DNA of 64,000 nt, taken from positions 62,001 through 126,000 of the forward strand of contig NZ_JABWGO010000010.1 in assembly GCF_013363995.1 (NCBI RefSeq). Direction: 5' to 3'. The notes under the pieces are model-generated. The model was given only the letters and a program-made list of their open reading frames with translations, did not search any database and had not been told where the DNA came from. Below are positions 1-8,315 of this stretch, in pieces. The stretch is from Nonomuraea rhodomycinica. Its GTDB lineage: Bacteria > Actinomycetota > Actinomycetes > Streptosporangiales > Streptosporangiaceae. A program made the translations under genes and the position numbers. Each line of letters starts with the position of its first letter. The first letter of the stretch is position 1.

Positions 1-713
1 TGGCGCTGGCGGCGGCGCGGCTGCTGTGGCCGCGCAGCGAGGGCGGACGGCTGCGCACCCGTACCGCGGAACTGCTGGAGCAGCACGGGACGCTGGTCGG
101 CGCGGTGGCCGAGCGCGATCTCGACGCCGTGCTCGTACACGCGGACGCGGCGGGGCAGGCCGCCGACGCGCTCACCGCGTCCCTGGACAAACTGGGCAAG
201 GAGCCGGGTGGGCGGGTGCCGCCGGAGTTGCGGGAGGCGGTCACGGCGGCCCGCAGGTTGAGGGACGACGCGCTGGCGGTGGCGTCCGTGCTGCGCGGCT
301 CGGAGGTGGGCTCGGACGCCACGGTCGCCGTGCTGGACGCGGTGGCGGACCGGCTGGCGGCCGTGGCCGAGACCGTGCGCAGCGGCGAGCCGCCTCCCGA
401 GGCGGACGAGCTGGAGGAACGGCTCGCCGAGCTGGCCGGCGAGGTCAAGTCGATCATCAAGGAGGCGGTGGCCAAAGAGGCCGCCAGGGCGGAGGCATCC
501 CGCGCGGCGTCTGAGGAAGCGGCCTCCAAGGGGTCCCCGGAAGCGTCCGGTGAAGCGGCCGCGGCGCCCGCCCACGCCGTCGACACCTCCGCGGTGCGCC
601 GTCAGCTCCGGCTGACCGTGACGGCGCACCCCGCGCTGCGTTCGCTGTGCTCCGACGCCCTCGAACTGGCCCGCGAGGCCGCCGCCCCCCTGGGCCGGCG
701 GGTCAGCGGGTGA
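1..713 (+). CDS. FUSC-like membrane transporter, C-terminal part (cut by window edge)
   Basis: The frame is open from base 3 through the left edge to the stop at 711-713, so the N-terminus lies outside the window. The visible part (about 236 residues) opens with an Ala/Leu-rich stretch ending in LLWP, as at the end of the membrane domain of FUSC/YccC-type aromatic-acid-exporter-like proteins. It continues as long Ala/Glu/Arg-rich helices typical of a cytosolic tail. That the region is coding is clear from its composition. The family call rests on the short LLWP end and the helical tail only. It ends tail-to-tail with serB, overlapping it by 11 bp. Confidence 0.55.
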   Translation, partial: ALAAARLLWPRSEGGRLRTRTAELLEQHGTLVGAVAERDLDAVLVHADAAGQAADALTASLDKLGKEPGGRVPPELREAVTAARRLRDDALAVASVLRGSEVGSDATVAVLDAVADRLAAVAETVRSGEPPPEADELEERLAELAGEVKSIIKEAVAKEAARAEASRAASEEAASKGSPEASGEAAAAPAHAVDTSAVRRQLRLTVTAHPALRSLCSDALELAREAAAPLGRRVSG

Positions 714-1920
714 GCGCGGTGTCCTCGGCGTCGGCCGCCTCGACCTCGTCCCGGGAGATGCCGAGCAGGTAGAGGATCGAGTCGAGGTACGGCGTGTTGA
801 CGGTGGTGTCGGCCGCCTGCCGCAGCACCGGCTTGGCGTTGAAGGCGATGCCCAGCCCGGCGGCGGCGATCATGTCGAGGTCGTTGGCGCCGTCGCCGAT
901 GGCCACGGTCTGGCTGATCGGCAGCCCCGCCTCCCTGGCGAAGCGTTCGAGCGCCCGCGCCTTGCCCGGCCGGTCGACGATCTCGCCCACGACCCGGCCG
1001 GTGAGCCGCCCGTCGATGATCTCCAGGACGTTGGCCGCGGAGTAGTCGATGCCGAGGTCCTCGACGAGCGCGTCGGTGATCTGGGTGAAGCCGCCGCTGA
1101 CGATGGCGAAGCGGTAGTCGAGCCGCTTGAGCGTGCGGACGAGGGTGCGCGCGCCGGGTGTGAGCACGACCTCCTGGCGCACCCGCTCCAGCACGTCGGC
1201 CGGCAGCCCTTCGAGCAGGGCGACCCGGCGGCGCAGCGACTCGGCGAAGTCCAGCTCGCCGCGCATGGCCTCCTCGGTGACCCGGGCGACCTCGTCCAGG
1301 CAGCCGGCGTGCGCCGCGAGCAGCTCGATGACCTCGCCCTGGATGAGCGTCGAGTCGACGTCCATGACGACGAGCCGCTTGGCCCGCCGGGACAGGCCGG
1401 TGCGCTGCACGGCCACGTCCACCTGCTGGGCCGCCGCCTCGGCGGCGAGCTGCACGCGCAGCGCGTCGGGGTCGGCTCCGGAGACCGACAGCTCGATGCA
1501 GGTGACGGGCCACTGGGCGAGGCGCTCGATGCGGTCGATGTTGGCGCCCGCGGCGGCGATGCGGCCGGCGATGCCGGCGATCGCGGCGGGCTGGAGCGTG
1601 GCGCCGAGGACGCTGACCGACAGCCGGCCGCGGCGGCGCTTCTCCTTGGCCAGGGAGCCGGTGGAGAGCTCCACCTCCATGCCGAGGTCCTCGGCCACGC
1701 GCTCCACGGAGGTCCACAGGGCCCCGAGGGTGGTGCCCGTGCCGGTGGACGGGCCGCCGGCGTAGGCGACGAGCACGCCGAGGGTGAGCCGCCCCCGGAT
1801 GACGACCTGCTCGATGTCGGAGACGGTCACCGGGAAGCCCGACAGGACGGAGAAGAGCCGGGAGGTGACGCCGGGCCGGTCAGGGCCGTTGAGAGTGATC
1901 AGGAGGGTCCGCTGGTCCAC
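703..1920 (-). CDS. serB: Phosphoserine phosphatase SerB with ACT domains
   Basis: SerB hydrolyses O-phosphoserine to serine in the last step of cytosolic serine synthesis. The 405-residue product has two ACT-like segments (about 5-60 and 100-160) that probably sense amino acids. A HAD phosphatase domain follows, with the nucleophile motif DVDST at 187-191, SGG near 275 and the metal-binding GDGAND near 342. Length and domain order match actinobacterial SerB. The GTG start is preceded by TAGCGT at 1929-1934, only 8 nt away, which looks like a -10 box of a leaderless mRNA. The 3' end overlaps the convergent upstream gene. Function is confident; ligand control by the ACT domains is inferred. 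Confidence 0.95.
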   Translation of the reverse strand: MDQRTLLITLNGPDRPGVTSRLFSVLSGFPVTVSDIEQVVIRGRLTLGVLVAYAGGPSTGTGTTLGALWTSVERVAEDLGMEVELSTGSLAKEKRRRGRLSVSVLGATLQPAAIAGIAGRIAAAGANIDRIERLAQWPVTCIELSVSGADPDALRVQLAAEAAAQQVDVAVQRTGLSRRAKRLVVMDVDSTLIQGEVIELLAAHAGCLDEVARVTEEAMRGELDFAESLRRRVALLEGLPADVLERVRQEVVLTPGARTLVRTLKRLDYRFAIVSGGFTQITDALVEDLGIDYSAANVLEIIDGRLTGRVVGEIVDRPGKARALERFAREAGLPISQTVAIGDGANDLDMIAAAGLGIAFNAKPVLRQAADTTVNTPYLDSILYLLGISRDEVEAADAEDTALTR

Positions 1921-1995
1921 ATCCAGTCACGCTACTGTGCCGTGCGGGGTGGACGCGGACCAGGGGTGGGTGTTCATGACGTGGATCGCTGGCGT

Positions 1996-3006
1996 TCACC
2001 CGGCCAGCAGCAGGTGGGAGTCGCCGAACTCGTGCCACAGGTATCCCTCCCGCAGCGCCGCCTCGTAGGCCCGGGCCAGCGCCGTCCGCCCGGCGACGGC
2101 GGTCAGCATCATGAGGTGGCTGGAGCGCGGCTCGTGCAGCCCCGTGAGCAGGCCGGTGACGACGCGCACCCCGTCGTCGGGGGTGACGACGCGGCTGGTC
2201 CAGCCCGCCGACTCCGTGACCCGCCCGCGGGCGTCCACCGCGGTCTCCAGGGCGCGGACGACGGTCGTGCCGGCCGCGACGACCCGGCCGCCGTCGCGCC
2301 GGGTGAGGTTCACCAGGCGCGCGGTCGGCGCCGGCACCTCGTACCGTTCGGCGTAGGGCGGCTCGTCCTTCTCGGGAGAGGCGACGCCGGTGTGCAGGGT
2401 GACGGGCGCGATCCGCACGCCGCGCGCCACCAGCGCCGTCACGAGGTCGGCGCTGAACGGCCGGCTCGCGCTGGGCATCTCGGCGCTTCCGGGCACGGTG
2501 GCGAACACGGTCTGGTAGGCGTCGATCGGCCAGTCCCCCGCCACGTACGAGTAGCGGATCGGGATGCCGTGCTCGCGCAGGTACGCCTCCACGTCCCGGT
2601 CGAGCCGGGCCCGCCACAGCCGGGGCGTCTCCCGGCCGAGCAGCCGCAGCGTGGCCCCTCCGGGCAGCGGCAGCCACTCGCCGGGCTCCCCTCCCGCGTA
2701 CGGCTCGGAGGCGGCGCTCGTACGGCGGCGCAGCTCGATGAGCCAGGTGCCGTCCTCGCGCGCGGTGGAGAAGTGGACGGCCAGCCGGTCGAGCCGGACG
2801 GCGGCGGGCAGCGTGGCGGAGTTGTTGACCACGACGAGGTCGCCGGGCGCGAGCAGGGAGGGCAGGTCGGTGAACCGGTGGTGCGCGGGCTCGTCGTCGC
2901 CGCGCGAGACGAGCAGGCGCACCCCGTCGCGGGCCAGGCCCCTGGCCTCGGGCGGCTCGTGCGCGGACAAGGCGTCGGGGAGGGCGAAGTCGAGGGGCGG
3001 GGTCAT
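1996..3006 (-). CDS. queA: S-adenosylmethionine:tRNA ribosyltransferase-isomerase-like (QueA)
   Basis: QueA transfers the ribosyl moiety of SAM to preQ1 in tRNA, giving epoxyqueuosine. The 336-residue product has family landmarks: LPxxLSAHEP-type N-terminus, VVNNSATLPAAV, the HTG segment (VTLHTGVASP), and a C-terminal GLHEPRSSHLMMLTA followed by GYLWHEFGDSHLL. No other queuosine gene is nearby. The ATG at 3006 was chosen from the family-like N-terminus, but a GTG at 3042 overlapping the upstream SDR stop is equally possible, because a 36-bp tandem duplication supplies each start with the same ribosome-binding context (see findings). It is translationally coupled to the SDR gene. Confidence 0.88.
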   Translation of the reverse strand: MTPPLDFALPDALSAHEPPEARGLARDGVRLLVSRGDDEPAHHRFTDLPSLLAPGDLVVVNNSATLPAAVRLDRLAVHFSTAREDGTWLIELRRRTSAASEPYAGGEPGEWLPLPGGATLRLLGRETPRLWRARLDRDVEAYLREHGIPIRYSYVAGDWPIDAYQTVFATVPGSAEMPSASRPFSADLVTALVARGVRIAPVTLHTGVASPEKDEPPYAERYEVPAPTARLVNLTRRDGGRVVAAGTTVVRALETAVDARGRVTESAGWTSRVVTPDDGVRVVTGLLTGLHEPRSSHLMMLTAVAGRTALARAYEAALREGYLWHEFGDSHLLLAG

Positions 3007-3060
3007 GGGAGGCTCACCCTTCCGGTCGAGGGTCGCGGTCACTGGAGGCTCACCCTTCCG
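2989..3060 (-). repeat. 36-bp tandem duplication carrying a ribosome-binding site and start codon
   Basis: On the minus strand 3060-3025 and 3024-2989 are adjacent 36-bp copies that match at 32 of 36 positions. Each begins CGGAAGGGTGAGCCTCC and carries a start codon 19-20 nt in, GTG at 3042 and ATG at 3006. Each encodes a similar hexapeptide (VTATLD and MTPPLD). The unit is in frame, so queA can start from either copy. Confidence 0.9.
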
Positions 3061-3695
3061 CTGGCGGGACGGGACCTGACCAGGTCGCGTAGCGCGGCGG
3101 CGACCTTGGCGGGGTCGGTGGCGCCGCCGGCCTCCTGTTCGCCCACGGCGTCGGCCAGCATGCGGGTGTTCATCTCGCCGGGGTCCACCCACCAGACGGC
3201 CACGCCGGGCTCCTCGGCGGCCAGCACGTTGGACAACTGCTCCAGCGCGGCCTTGGTGGCGCCGTAGCCGCCCCAGCCGGGGTAGGCGCCCGTGGCGGCG
3301 TCGGAGGTGACGTTGACGACCGCGCCGCCGCGGCGGCGCAGCGCGGGCAGCGTGGCCTGGACGAGCGCGAGCGGCGCGGTGACGTTGGTCTCCAGCAGCA
3401 GCTTGAACGCCTCCAGCGGGTACGAGGCGAGCGGGGGCAGCGGCGTCGCCCCGAGACCGCTCGCGTTGTTGACGAGCAGGTCGAGCTCCGGCACGGCCAG
3501 CGACAGCCGCTCGACGTGGGCCGGGTCGGTCACGTCGCCGGCGATGGCGGTGGCGCCCAGCTCGGCGGCGACCCGGTCGAGGTCGTCCCGGCCGCGCGCG
3601 GTGAGCACGAGGTCCCAGCCGGCCTCCGCCAGCGACCGGGCCAGGGCCAGGCCGAGACCGCGGGAGGCGCCGGTGATCAGTGCGGTGTTCGTCAT
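3039..3695 (-). CDS. Short-chain dehydrogenase/reductase
   Basis: The product is a 218-residue classical SDR, an NAD(P)-dependent oxidoreductase. TGASRGLG at 8-15 is the cofactor-binding glycine motif, NNAS is the structural motif, and a conserved Ser plus YGATK form the active site. The C-terminal substrate loop is short. The ATG at 3695 places the Rossmann strand directly at the N-terminus; longer in-frame versions add only a non-conserved Arg-rich extension. It is the first gene of a two-gene unit with queA, with which it shares a GTGA-type overlap. The substrate cannot be told from the sequence. Confidence 0.85.
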   Translation of the reverse strand: MTNTALITGASRGLGLALARSLAEAGWDLVLTARGRDDLDRVAAELGATAIAGDVTDPAHVERLSLAVPELDLLVNNASGLGATPLPPLASYPLEAFKLLLETNVTAPLALVQATLPALRRRGGAVVNVTSDAATGAYPGWGGYGATKAALEQLSNVLAAEEPGVAVWWVDPGEMNTRMLADAVGEQEAGGATDPAKVAAALRDLVRSRPASGRVSLQ

Positions 3696-3817
3696 GTCTC
3701 GACGGTAGGAACGCCGCGCCCGTACGACATCGGGCCGCGGACCCGTCCGGGCCTGGGCACTTCGTCCTAGGACCATCGCGGGAGGACCGTCGGTGGGGGA
3801 ACCCTAGAGTGGGTCTC

Positions 3818-4933
3818 GTGACGTCGGACCGCGAGGAGATCCTGCAGGCCGTGAGCGGTGCCGTGCTCGCGGTCACCCGGCACCTGTCGGTGCGCGAGGT
3901 GCTCCAGGTCATCGTCCGCTCAGCGCAGCGGCTGCTCGACGCCCGCTACGCCGCGCTGGGGGTGCCCGACGAGGACGGCTCGTTCGCGGAGTTCGTCGCC
4001 GAGGGGCTGACCGACCGGCAGTGGGACGCGATCGGGCCGCTGCCGCGCCAGCACGGCATGCTCGGCGCGATGCTGCGTGACGGGGCCCCGGTGCGGCTGC
4101 CCGACCTGCGCGACGACCCCCGCTTCGAGTGGTGGCCGAAGGCGCACCCGGTGATGAAGGACTTCCTCGGCGTGCCGATCCGCGACGGCGACGAGGTGCT
4201 GGGCATCGTCTTCCTGGCCAACAAGCGCACGCCGGGCGGTTTCACGGCGGCCGACGAGGAGCTGCTGACGCTGTTCGCGGCGCACGCGGCGATCGCGCTG
4301 ACCAACGCCCGGCTGTACGAGCGCGGACGCGAGCTGGCCATGCTGGAGGAGCGCAACCGGATGGCGCGGGAGCTGCACGACGCGGTGACGCAGAAGCTGT
4401 TCTCGCTGCGGCTGACGGCCCAGGCCGCCGCGACCATGCTGGACAGCGCGCCGGACCGGGCGGCGGCCGAGCTGGAGCGCGTGCAGCGGCTGGCCGGCGA
4501 GGCGCTGGCCGAGCTGCGCGCGGTGATCGTCGAGCTGCGCCCGGCCGAGCTGGACCGCCACGGCCTGGCCGAGACGCTGCGCAAGCACGTACGGCTGCTG
4601 GACCGGCTGCACCCGGCGCGCGTGGTGTTCGACTGCGACGAGCCGCCGCCGCTCGACTCGGCCGTGGAGGTGGCGCTGCTCAGGGTGGCGCAGGAGGCGC
4701 TGCACAACGCGCTGCGCCACTCGGGCGCCCGCGAGGTGGCGGTACGGCTCGTCCACGCGGGCGGCAGGCTGTCCCTGTCGGTCTCCGACGACGGCGGCGG
4801 CTTCGAGCAGGGCGGTTCGCGCGGCCTCGGCCTGGTGTCGATGCGGGAGCGGGCGGAGTCGGTGGGCGGGGTGATGACCGTGGACTCGGCGCCGGGCCGG
4901 GGCACGACGGTCCGCGTGGAGGTGGGCGTGTGA
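3818..4933 (+). CDS. GAF-domain sensor histidine kinase (NarL/DesK class)
   Basis: The 371-residue soluble kinase has an N-terminal GAF domain (about 20-165) for a small ligand or redox signal. A HisKA_3 segment carries ELHDAVTQ with phospho-acceptor His187. The HATPase_c domain has the N-box QEALHNALRH, the G1 box SDDGGGF and a GLGLVSMRERA lid. No transmembrane helix is visible. The GTG at 3818 was chosen because TAGAGT at 3805-3810 lies 7 nt upstream, as in leaderless actinobacterial genes; GTG 3809 is the alternative. It overlaps the response regulator gene by four bases, so the two are coupled. Confidence 0.9.
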   Translation: MTSDREEILQAVSGAVLAVTRHLSVREVLQVIVRSAQRLLDARYAALGVPDEDGSFAEFVAEGLTDRQWDAIGPLPRQHGMLGAMLRDGAPVRLPDLRDDPRFEWWPKAHPVMKDFLGVPIRDGDEVLGIVFLANKRTPGGFTAADEELLTLFAAHAAIALTNARLYERGRELAMLEERNRMARELHDAVTQKLFSLRLTAQAAATMLDSAPDRAAAELERVQRLAGEALAELRAVIVELRPAELDRHGLAETLRKHVRLLDRLHPARVVFDCDEPPPLDSAVEVALLRVAQEALHNALRHSGAREVAVRLVHAGGRLSLSVSDDGGGFEQGGSRGLGLVSMRERAESVGGVMTVDSAPGRGTTVRVEVGV

Positions 4934-5568
4934 TCCGGGTGCTGATCGCCGACGATCATCCGGTGGTGCGGCAGGGGTTGCGCACGTTCCTCGACCTGCA
5001 GGACGACATCACGGTCGTGGGCGAGGCGGGCGACGGTGAACGGGCCGTCGAGCTGGCCGCGGAGCTGGTCCCCGACGTGGTGCTGCTCGACCTGCGGATG
5101 CCGGTGCTCGACGGGCTGGGCGCGCTGGAGCGGCTGGCCGGCTCGCCCGCCCGGGTGCTGGTGCTCACGTCGGGGAGCGACCGGTCGGACGTCGCGCCGG
5201 CGATGCGGGCGGGCGCGGCCGGGTTCCTCTACAAGGACGTGGACCCGTCGGCTCTGGCGCAGGCCGTGCGGGCGGTCCACGGCGGCCAGGTGCTGCTCGC
5301 GCCGGAGGCGGCCGAGGCCGTGCTCCGCGCGGGCGCGGACGCCCACGCGGGCGGCGGGGGAGGCGTGCCCGGGCCGGCGCCGCTGACCGAGCGGGAGCGC
5401 GAGGTGCTCGCGTTGATCGCGGCGGGCCGCTCCAACAAGGAGATCGCGCGGAGCCTCGCCGTGGCCGAGAAGACGGTCAAGACGCACGTGTCGAACGTGC
5501 TGATGAAGCTCGGCGTCCAGGACCGCACCCAGGCGGCCCTGTACGCCGTGCGTCACGGCCTGGCCTGA
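4930..5568 (+). CDS. NarL/LuxR-family response regulator
   Basis: The product is a 212-residue DNA-binding response regulator. The receiver domain (1-120) has the acidic pair ADDH near the N-terminus, phospho-acceptor Asp54 in VVLLDLRMP, the conserved Thr (LVLTSG) and Lys (FLYKD). A Gly/Ala-rich linker leads to a LuxR-type helix-turn-helix (about 145-205, LTEREREVLALIAAG and KTVKTHVSNVLMKL). The GTG start lies in the GTGA overlap with the kinase gene, so the pair forms one two-component system. Target genes are not evident here; the downstream gene is convergent 16 bp away. Confidence 0.92.
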   Translation: MIRVLIADDHPVVRQGLRTFLDLQDDITVVGEAGDGERAVELAAELVPDVVLLDLRMPVLDGLGALERLAGSPARVLVLTSGSDRSDVAPAMRAGAAGFLYKDVDPSALAQAVRAVHGGQVLLAPEAAEAVLRAGADAHAGGGGGVPGPAPLTEREREVLALIAAGRSNKEIARSLAVAEKTVKTHVSNVLMKLGVQDRTQAALYAVRHGLA

Positions 5569-5584
5569 TCTCCGGCGGCAGGGT

Positions 5585-6307
5585 TCAGGGGCGGTCGGGG
5601 GACGGCTCCAGGATGGCGTGGCAGCAGGCCACGAGCGCCCGCCGGACGGCACGATCGAGGTCGCGGAGGGCGGCGTCGCGGGTGGCGACCTGGCCCGAGG
5701 TGAGCCCGCCCTCCCCGGCCAGCCGCAGCACCGTGGCGAGCCGGGCGGCGAGCGCGGCGACGCGGTGGGCGCGGGGCGGATACCCCGGCGCCAGCTCGCC
5801 TCCCCTGGCGCCCAGCCGGTCGGGCCGGACGGGCGCGGGGCCGTCGACCATGGCGAGCGCGTCGGTGGCCGCGCGCATCGCGTCGGACAGCTCCCGCTCG
5901 GCCTCCGCCACCGACGGCAGGTCGTGCCGTACGGGCCCTGCCTCGTGGGCCGCCATCCGCACGCCCACGTACGACGAGCCGCGCCGGTCGGTGAACGGCA
6001 CCAGCCCGAGGCGCCGCTCGGCCAGCACGGCGATGACCGCCTGGCGGGCCTCGACGGCCACGGCGTTGAACTCGGGGGGACCGGACAGCCCGAGCGGGTC
6101 GCCGGGCGCGGGCAGCGCGAGCCGGAACTCGCTCAGCCCGTCCCCGCGCAGCTCGGCCAGGTGCCGGCGCAGCGGGACCTCGCCGACGACGACGGGGCCG
6201 CCGGCGTTCTCGACCCGGTCGGCGACCTCGTCGAGGCCGACATGACCGGCGAGCCAGGCGTTGCCCCAGACGACCATGGCCCGGCAGACAGGCGATTCAG
6301 GGTGCAC
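5585..6307 (-). CDS. Conserved actinobacterial protein of unknown function
   Basis: This 240-residue protein is soluble and rich in Ala, Arg and Glu. I recognise no catalytic motif. The middle contains a PEFNAVAVEARQAVIAVLAERRLGL-like amphipathic stretch, and the C-terminal half is largely helical, ending in a paired-Cys segment (VACCHAILE). The GTG at 6307 is favoured because TATCGT at 6314-6319 lies 6 nt upstream, a leaderless arrangement; an ATG at 6277 would shorten it by 10 residues. It is divergent from the ABC ATPase gene across about 70 bp. Third-position GC supports coding. Function unknown. Confidence 0.75.
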   Translation of the reverse strand: MHPESPVCRAMVVWGNAWLAGHVGLDEVADRVENAGGPVVVGEVPLRRHLAELRGDGLSEFRLALPAPGDPLGLSGPPEFNAVAVEARQAVIAVLAERRLGLVPFTDRRGSSYVGVRMAAHEAGPVRHDLPSVAEAERELSDAMRAATDALAMVDGPAPVRPDRLGARGGELAPGYPPRAHRVAALAARLATVLRLAGEGGLTSGQVATRDAALRDLDRAVRRALVACCHAILEPSPDRP

Positions 6308-6376
6308 CGGTCCACGATATGCGCTCGCCCTGCAATAGGTTTGTCCCGAGCGTTCTCCTAAAGGAGGGATCCGGGG

Positions 6377-7165
6377 ATGGGTGGTCAGGTGCTGCGGCTC
6401 CAGGACGTCGTCGTCAGGCGCGACGGAGCGGCCCTGCTGCGCGGCATCGACTGGACGGTCAACGAGGACGAACGGTGGGTGGTGATCGGGCCCAACGGCG
6501 CCGGCAAGACCACGTTGCTGCAGGTCGCGGCCACGCTGCTGTTCCCGACCGAGGGCGTGGTCGAGGTGCTGGGCGAGCGGCTCGGGCAGACCGACGTCTT
6601 CGACCTGCGGCCGCGGATCGGGCTGGCCAGCTCCGCGCTGGCCGAGCGCATCCCGCCGGAGGAGAAGGTCATCGACCTGGTGCTCACGGCCTCGTACGGG
6701 ATCATGGGCCGCTGGACGGAGGAGTACGACTCCAACGACGTGACCCGGGCCGTCGAGCTGATCGACATGCTGGGGGCGGCGCACCTGATCCGCCGCCGGT
6801 TCGGCACGCTGTCGGAGGGCGAGCGCAAGCGGGTGCAGATCGCCCGCGCGCTGATGCCCGACCCGGAGATGCTGCTGCTCGACGAGCCCGCCGCGGGCCT
6901 CGACCTGGGCGGCCGCGAGGACCTGGTGCGCCGGCTGTCGGTGCTGGCCCACGACTACCGCTCGCCCACGCTGGCGCTGGTCACGCACCACGTCGAGGAG
7001 GTGCCGGCCGGGTTCACGCACGGGTTGCTGCTGCGCAACGGCTCGGTGGTGGCGTCGGGGGCGCTCGACGACGTGATGACGGCCGACAACCTGTCGCAGA
7101 CGTTCGGGGTGCCGCTGACGCTCGACCGCAGCGCGGGTGGCCGCTGGTACGCGCGGGCCCTCTGA
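6377..7165 (+). CDS. Stand-alone ABC transporter ATP-binding protein
   Basis: The 262-residue cytosolic ATPase has Walker A GPNGAGKTT at 38-46, the signature LSEGE at 145-149, Walker B LLLDEP at 166-171, and switch His in VTHHVEE. The insert TEEYDSNDV after the Q-loop and the overall layout resemble the orphan YlmA/ModF-like ATPases, which have no dedicated permease beside them; none is present here. A strong AAGGAGG Shine-Dalgarno at about 6361 sits ahead of the ATG. The transported substrate, if any, is unknown. A G/C hairpin at 7194-7215 follows. Confidence 0.88.
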   Translation: MGGQVLRLQDVVVRRDGAALLRGIDWTVNEDERWVVIGPNGAGKTTLLQVAATLLFPTEGVVEVLGERLGQTDVFDLRPRIGLASSALAERIPPEEKVIDLVLTASYGIMGRWTEEYDSNDVTRAVELIDMLGAAHLIRRRFGTLSEGERKRVQIARALMPDPEMLLLDEPAAGLDLGGREDLVRRLSVLAHDYRSPTLALVTHHVEEVPAGFTHGLLLRNGSVVASGALDDVMTADNLSQTFGVPLTLDRSAGGRWYARAL

Positions 7166-7193
7166 CCTGGCGTCTCAGTCCGTGGGCAGTGGA

Positions 7194-7215
7194 CCCCCGC
7201 GCTCCCGCGCGGGGG
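7194..7215 (+). terminator. G/C-rich hairpin after the ABC ATPase gene
   Basis: CCCCCGCG (7194-7201) pairs with CGCGGGGG (7208-7215) across a 6-nt loop. There is no T-run, so it is a factor-independent-like hairpin of the kind common in high-GC actinobacteria. It lies just upstream of the promoter of the next gene. Confidence 0.45.
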
Positions 7216-7237
7216 CGGGCCCTCTAGGCTCGGGCGG

Positions 7238-7993
7238 GTGATGTTCTGGGAAGTGGTCGCGGTCTGCGCGGCCGGTGTCGCGGCAGGAGCCATCAACGCG
7301 GTCGTCGGATCCGGCTCACTGATCACCTTCCCGACCCTGGTCGCCGTGGGCGTCGATCCGGTCGTCGCCAACGTGTCCAACAACATCGGCCTGGTGCCGG
7401 GCTCGTTCACCGCCGCCTACGGCTACCGCGAGGAGCTCAAGGGCCAGCGCGAGCGGCTGCTGCGGCTGGCTCCGGCCTCCTGCCTCGGCTCGCTCATCGG
7501 CGGGATCCTGCTGCTGTTCCTCGACCCGGACGTGTTCCAGGTCGTGGTGCCCGTGCTCATCGCGCTGGCGTGCGTGCTGGTCGTGGTCCAGCCCAGGCTC
7601 AACGGCTGGCTGGCGGCGCGCCGCGAGAATCCCCACCCGCACGGCGGGATCGCGCTCTGGCTGGGCGTGTTCGCCGCGGGCGTGTACGGCGGCTACTTCG
7701 GCGCGGCGCAGGGCGTGCTGCTGATCGGCCTGCTCGGCAGCTTCCTCGACGACGGCATCCAGCGGGTGAACGCCGCCAAGAACGTGCTGTCGCTGATCGT
7801 CAACGCCACCGCGGCCGTGCTGTTCTTCTTCATCGCGCACGTGGACTGGTGGGCGGTGCTGGCGGTCGCGCTGGGCGCCACGGCCGGCGGCTTCCTGGGG
7901 GCGCGGATCGGGCGGCGGATCCCGGCTCCGGTGCTGCGCGGCATCATCGTGGTGGTGGGGATCGTGGCGATTGTCAAACTGGTGTACGGATAA
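7238..7993 (+). CDS. TSUP (TauE/SafE) family membrane permease
   Basis: The 251-residue integral membrane protein has about eight hydrophobic helices and the TSUP duplicated fold. The N-terminal repeat has GAINAVVGSGSLITFPTLVAVG, the C-terminal repeat GVYGGYFGAAQGVLLI, both family hallmarks. TSUP proteins move sulfite, sulfonates or other organic anions; the substrate is not shown by the sequence. TAGGCT at 7225-7230 lies 7 nt before the GTG at 7238, suggesting a leaderless transcript from that codon; an ATG follows immediately at 7241. No partner gene is evident. Confidence 0.88.
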   Translation: MMFWEVVAVCAAGVAAGAINAVVGSGSLITFPTLVAVGVDPVVANVSNNIGLVPGSFTAAYGYREELKGQRERLLRLAPASCLGSLIGGILLLFLDPDVFQVVVPVLIALACVLVVVQPRLNGWLAARRENPHPHGGIALWLGVFAAGVYGGYFGAAQGVLLIGLLGSFLDDGIQRVNAAKNVLSLIVNATAAVLFFFIAHVDWWAVLAVALGATAGGFLGARIGRRIPAPVLRGIIVVVGIVAIVKLVYG

Positions 7994-8023
7994 GCCACCT
8001 GCTTTCTGGGCATAAATCCGTAC

Positions 8024-8281
8024 ATGAAGGGTGATCGGGTGGAGATCGTCATCGATGCGGGGGGAACCCCGCGCACCTACGAAGTGGTCGCCACCCGCGC
8101 GGGCCGCCGCGTCGAGGTGGCCACGCGCCGGGGCCTGGTCGAGGTCAGCGAGGTCACGCGCGGCGGCACGGCCGTACGGACCGCGCGGTTCATGTCCAGC
8201 CGCATCCTCGCCCTGGTGGAGCACCCCGCCGACGAGAACTCCGCGCGGCGCTACGCCGGGGACGGGGAGGGCGAGGACTGA
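8024..8281 (+). CDS. Small conserved hypothetical protein
   Basis: The 85-residue product is basic and beta-rich (VEIVIDAGG, YEVVATRAGRRVEV, RGLVEVSEV) with a short acidic tail (AGDGEGED). No known domain is recognised; the repeated beta-strand pattern and the Arg cluster could suit nucleic-acid or protein binding, but that is guesswork. CATAAA at 8011-8016 lies 7 nt before the ATG, consistent with a leaderless message. It stands between the TSUP gene and a convergent reductase gene. Coding is supported by third-position GC and the clean ATG. Confidence 0.7.
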   Translation: MKGDRVEIVIDAGGTPRTYEVVATRAGRRVEVATRRGLVEVSEVTRGGTAVRTARFMSSRILALVEHPADENSARRYAGDGEGED

Positions 8282-8315
8282 CGGCGTGACGCGGCGGGAC
8301 CGTCAGGTGGGACCG

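Noticed and set aside
1309..3267. 652-residue plus-strand frame
   Set aside because: It is opposite serB, queA and the SDR gene and has no motif.
1996..3912. 638-residue frame that extends QueA far upstream
   Set aside because: The extra N-terminus is Arg/Pro-rich and lies opposite the SDR gene in another frame; the SDR and QueA motifs define two separate genes.
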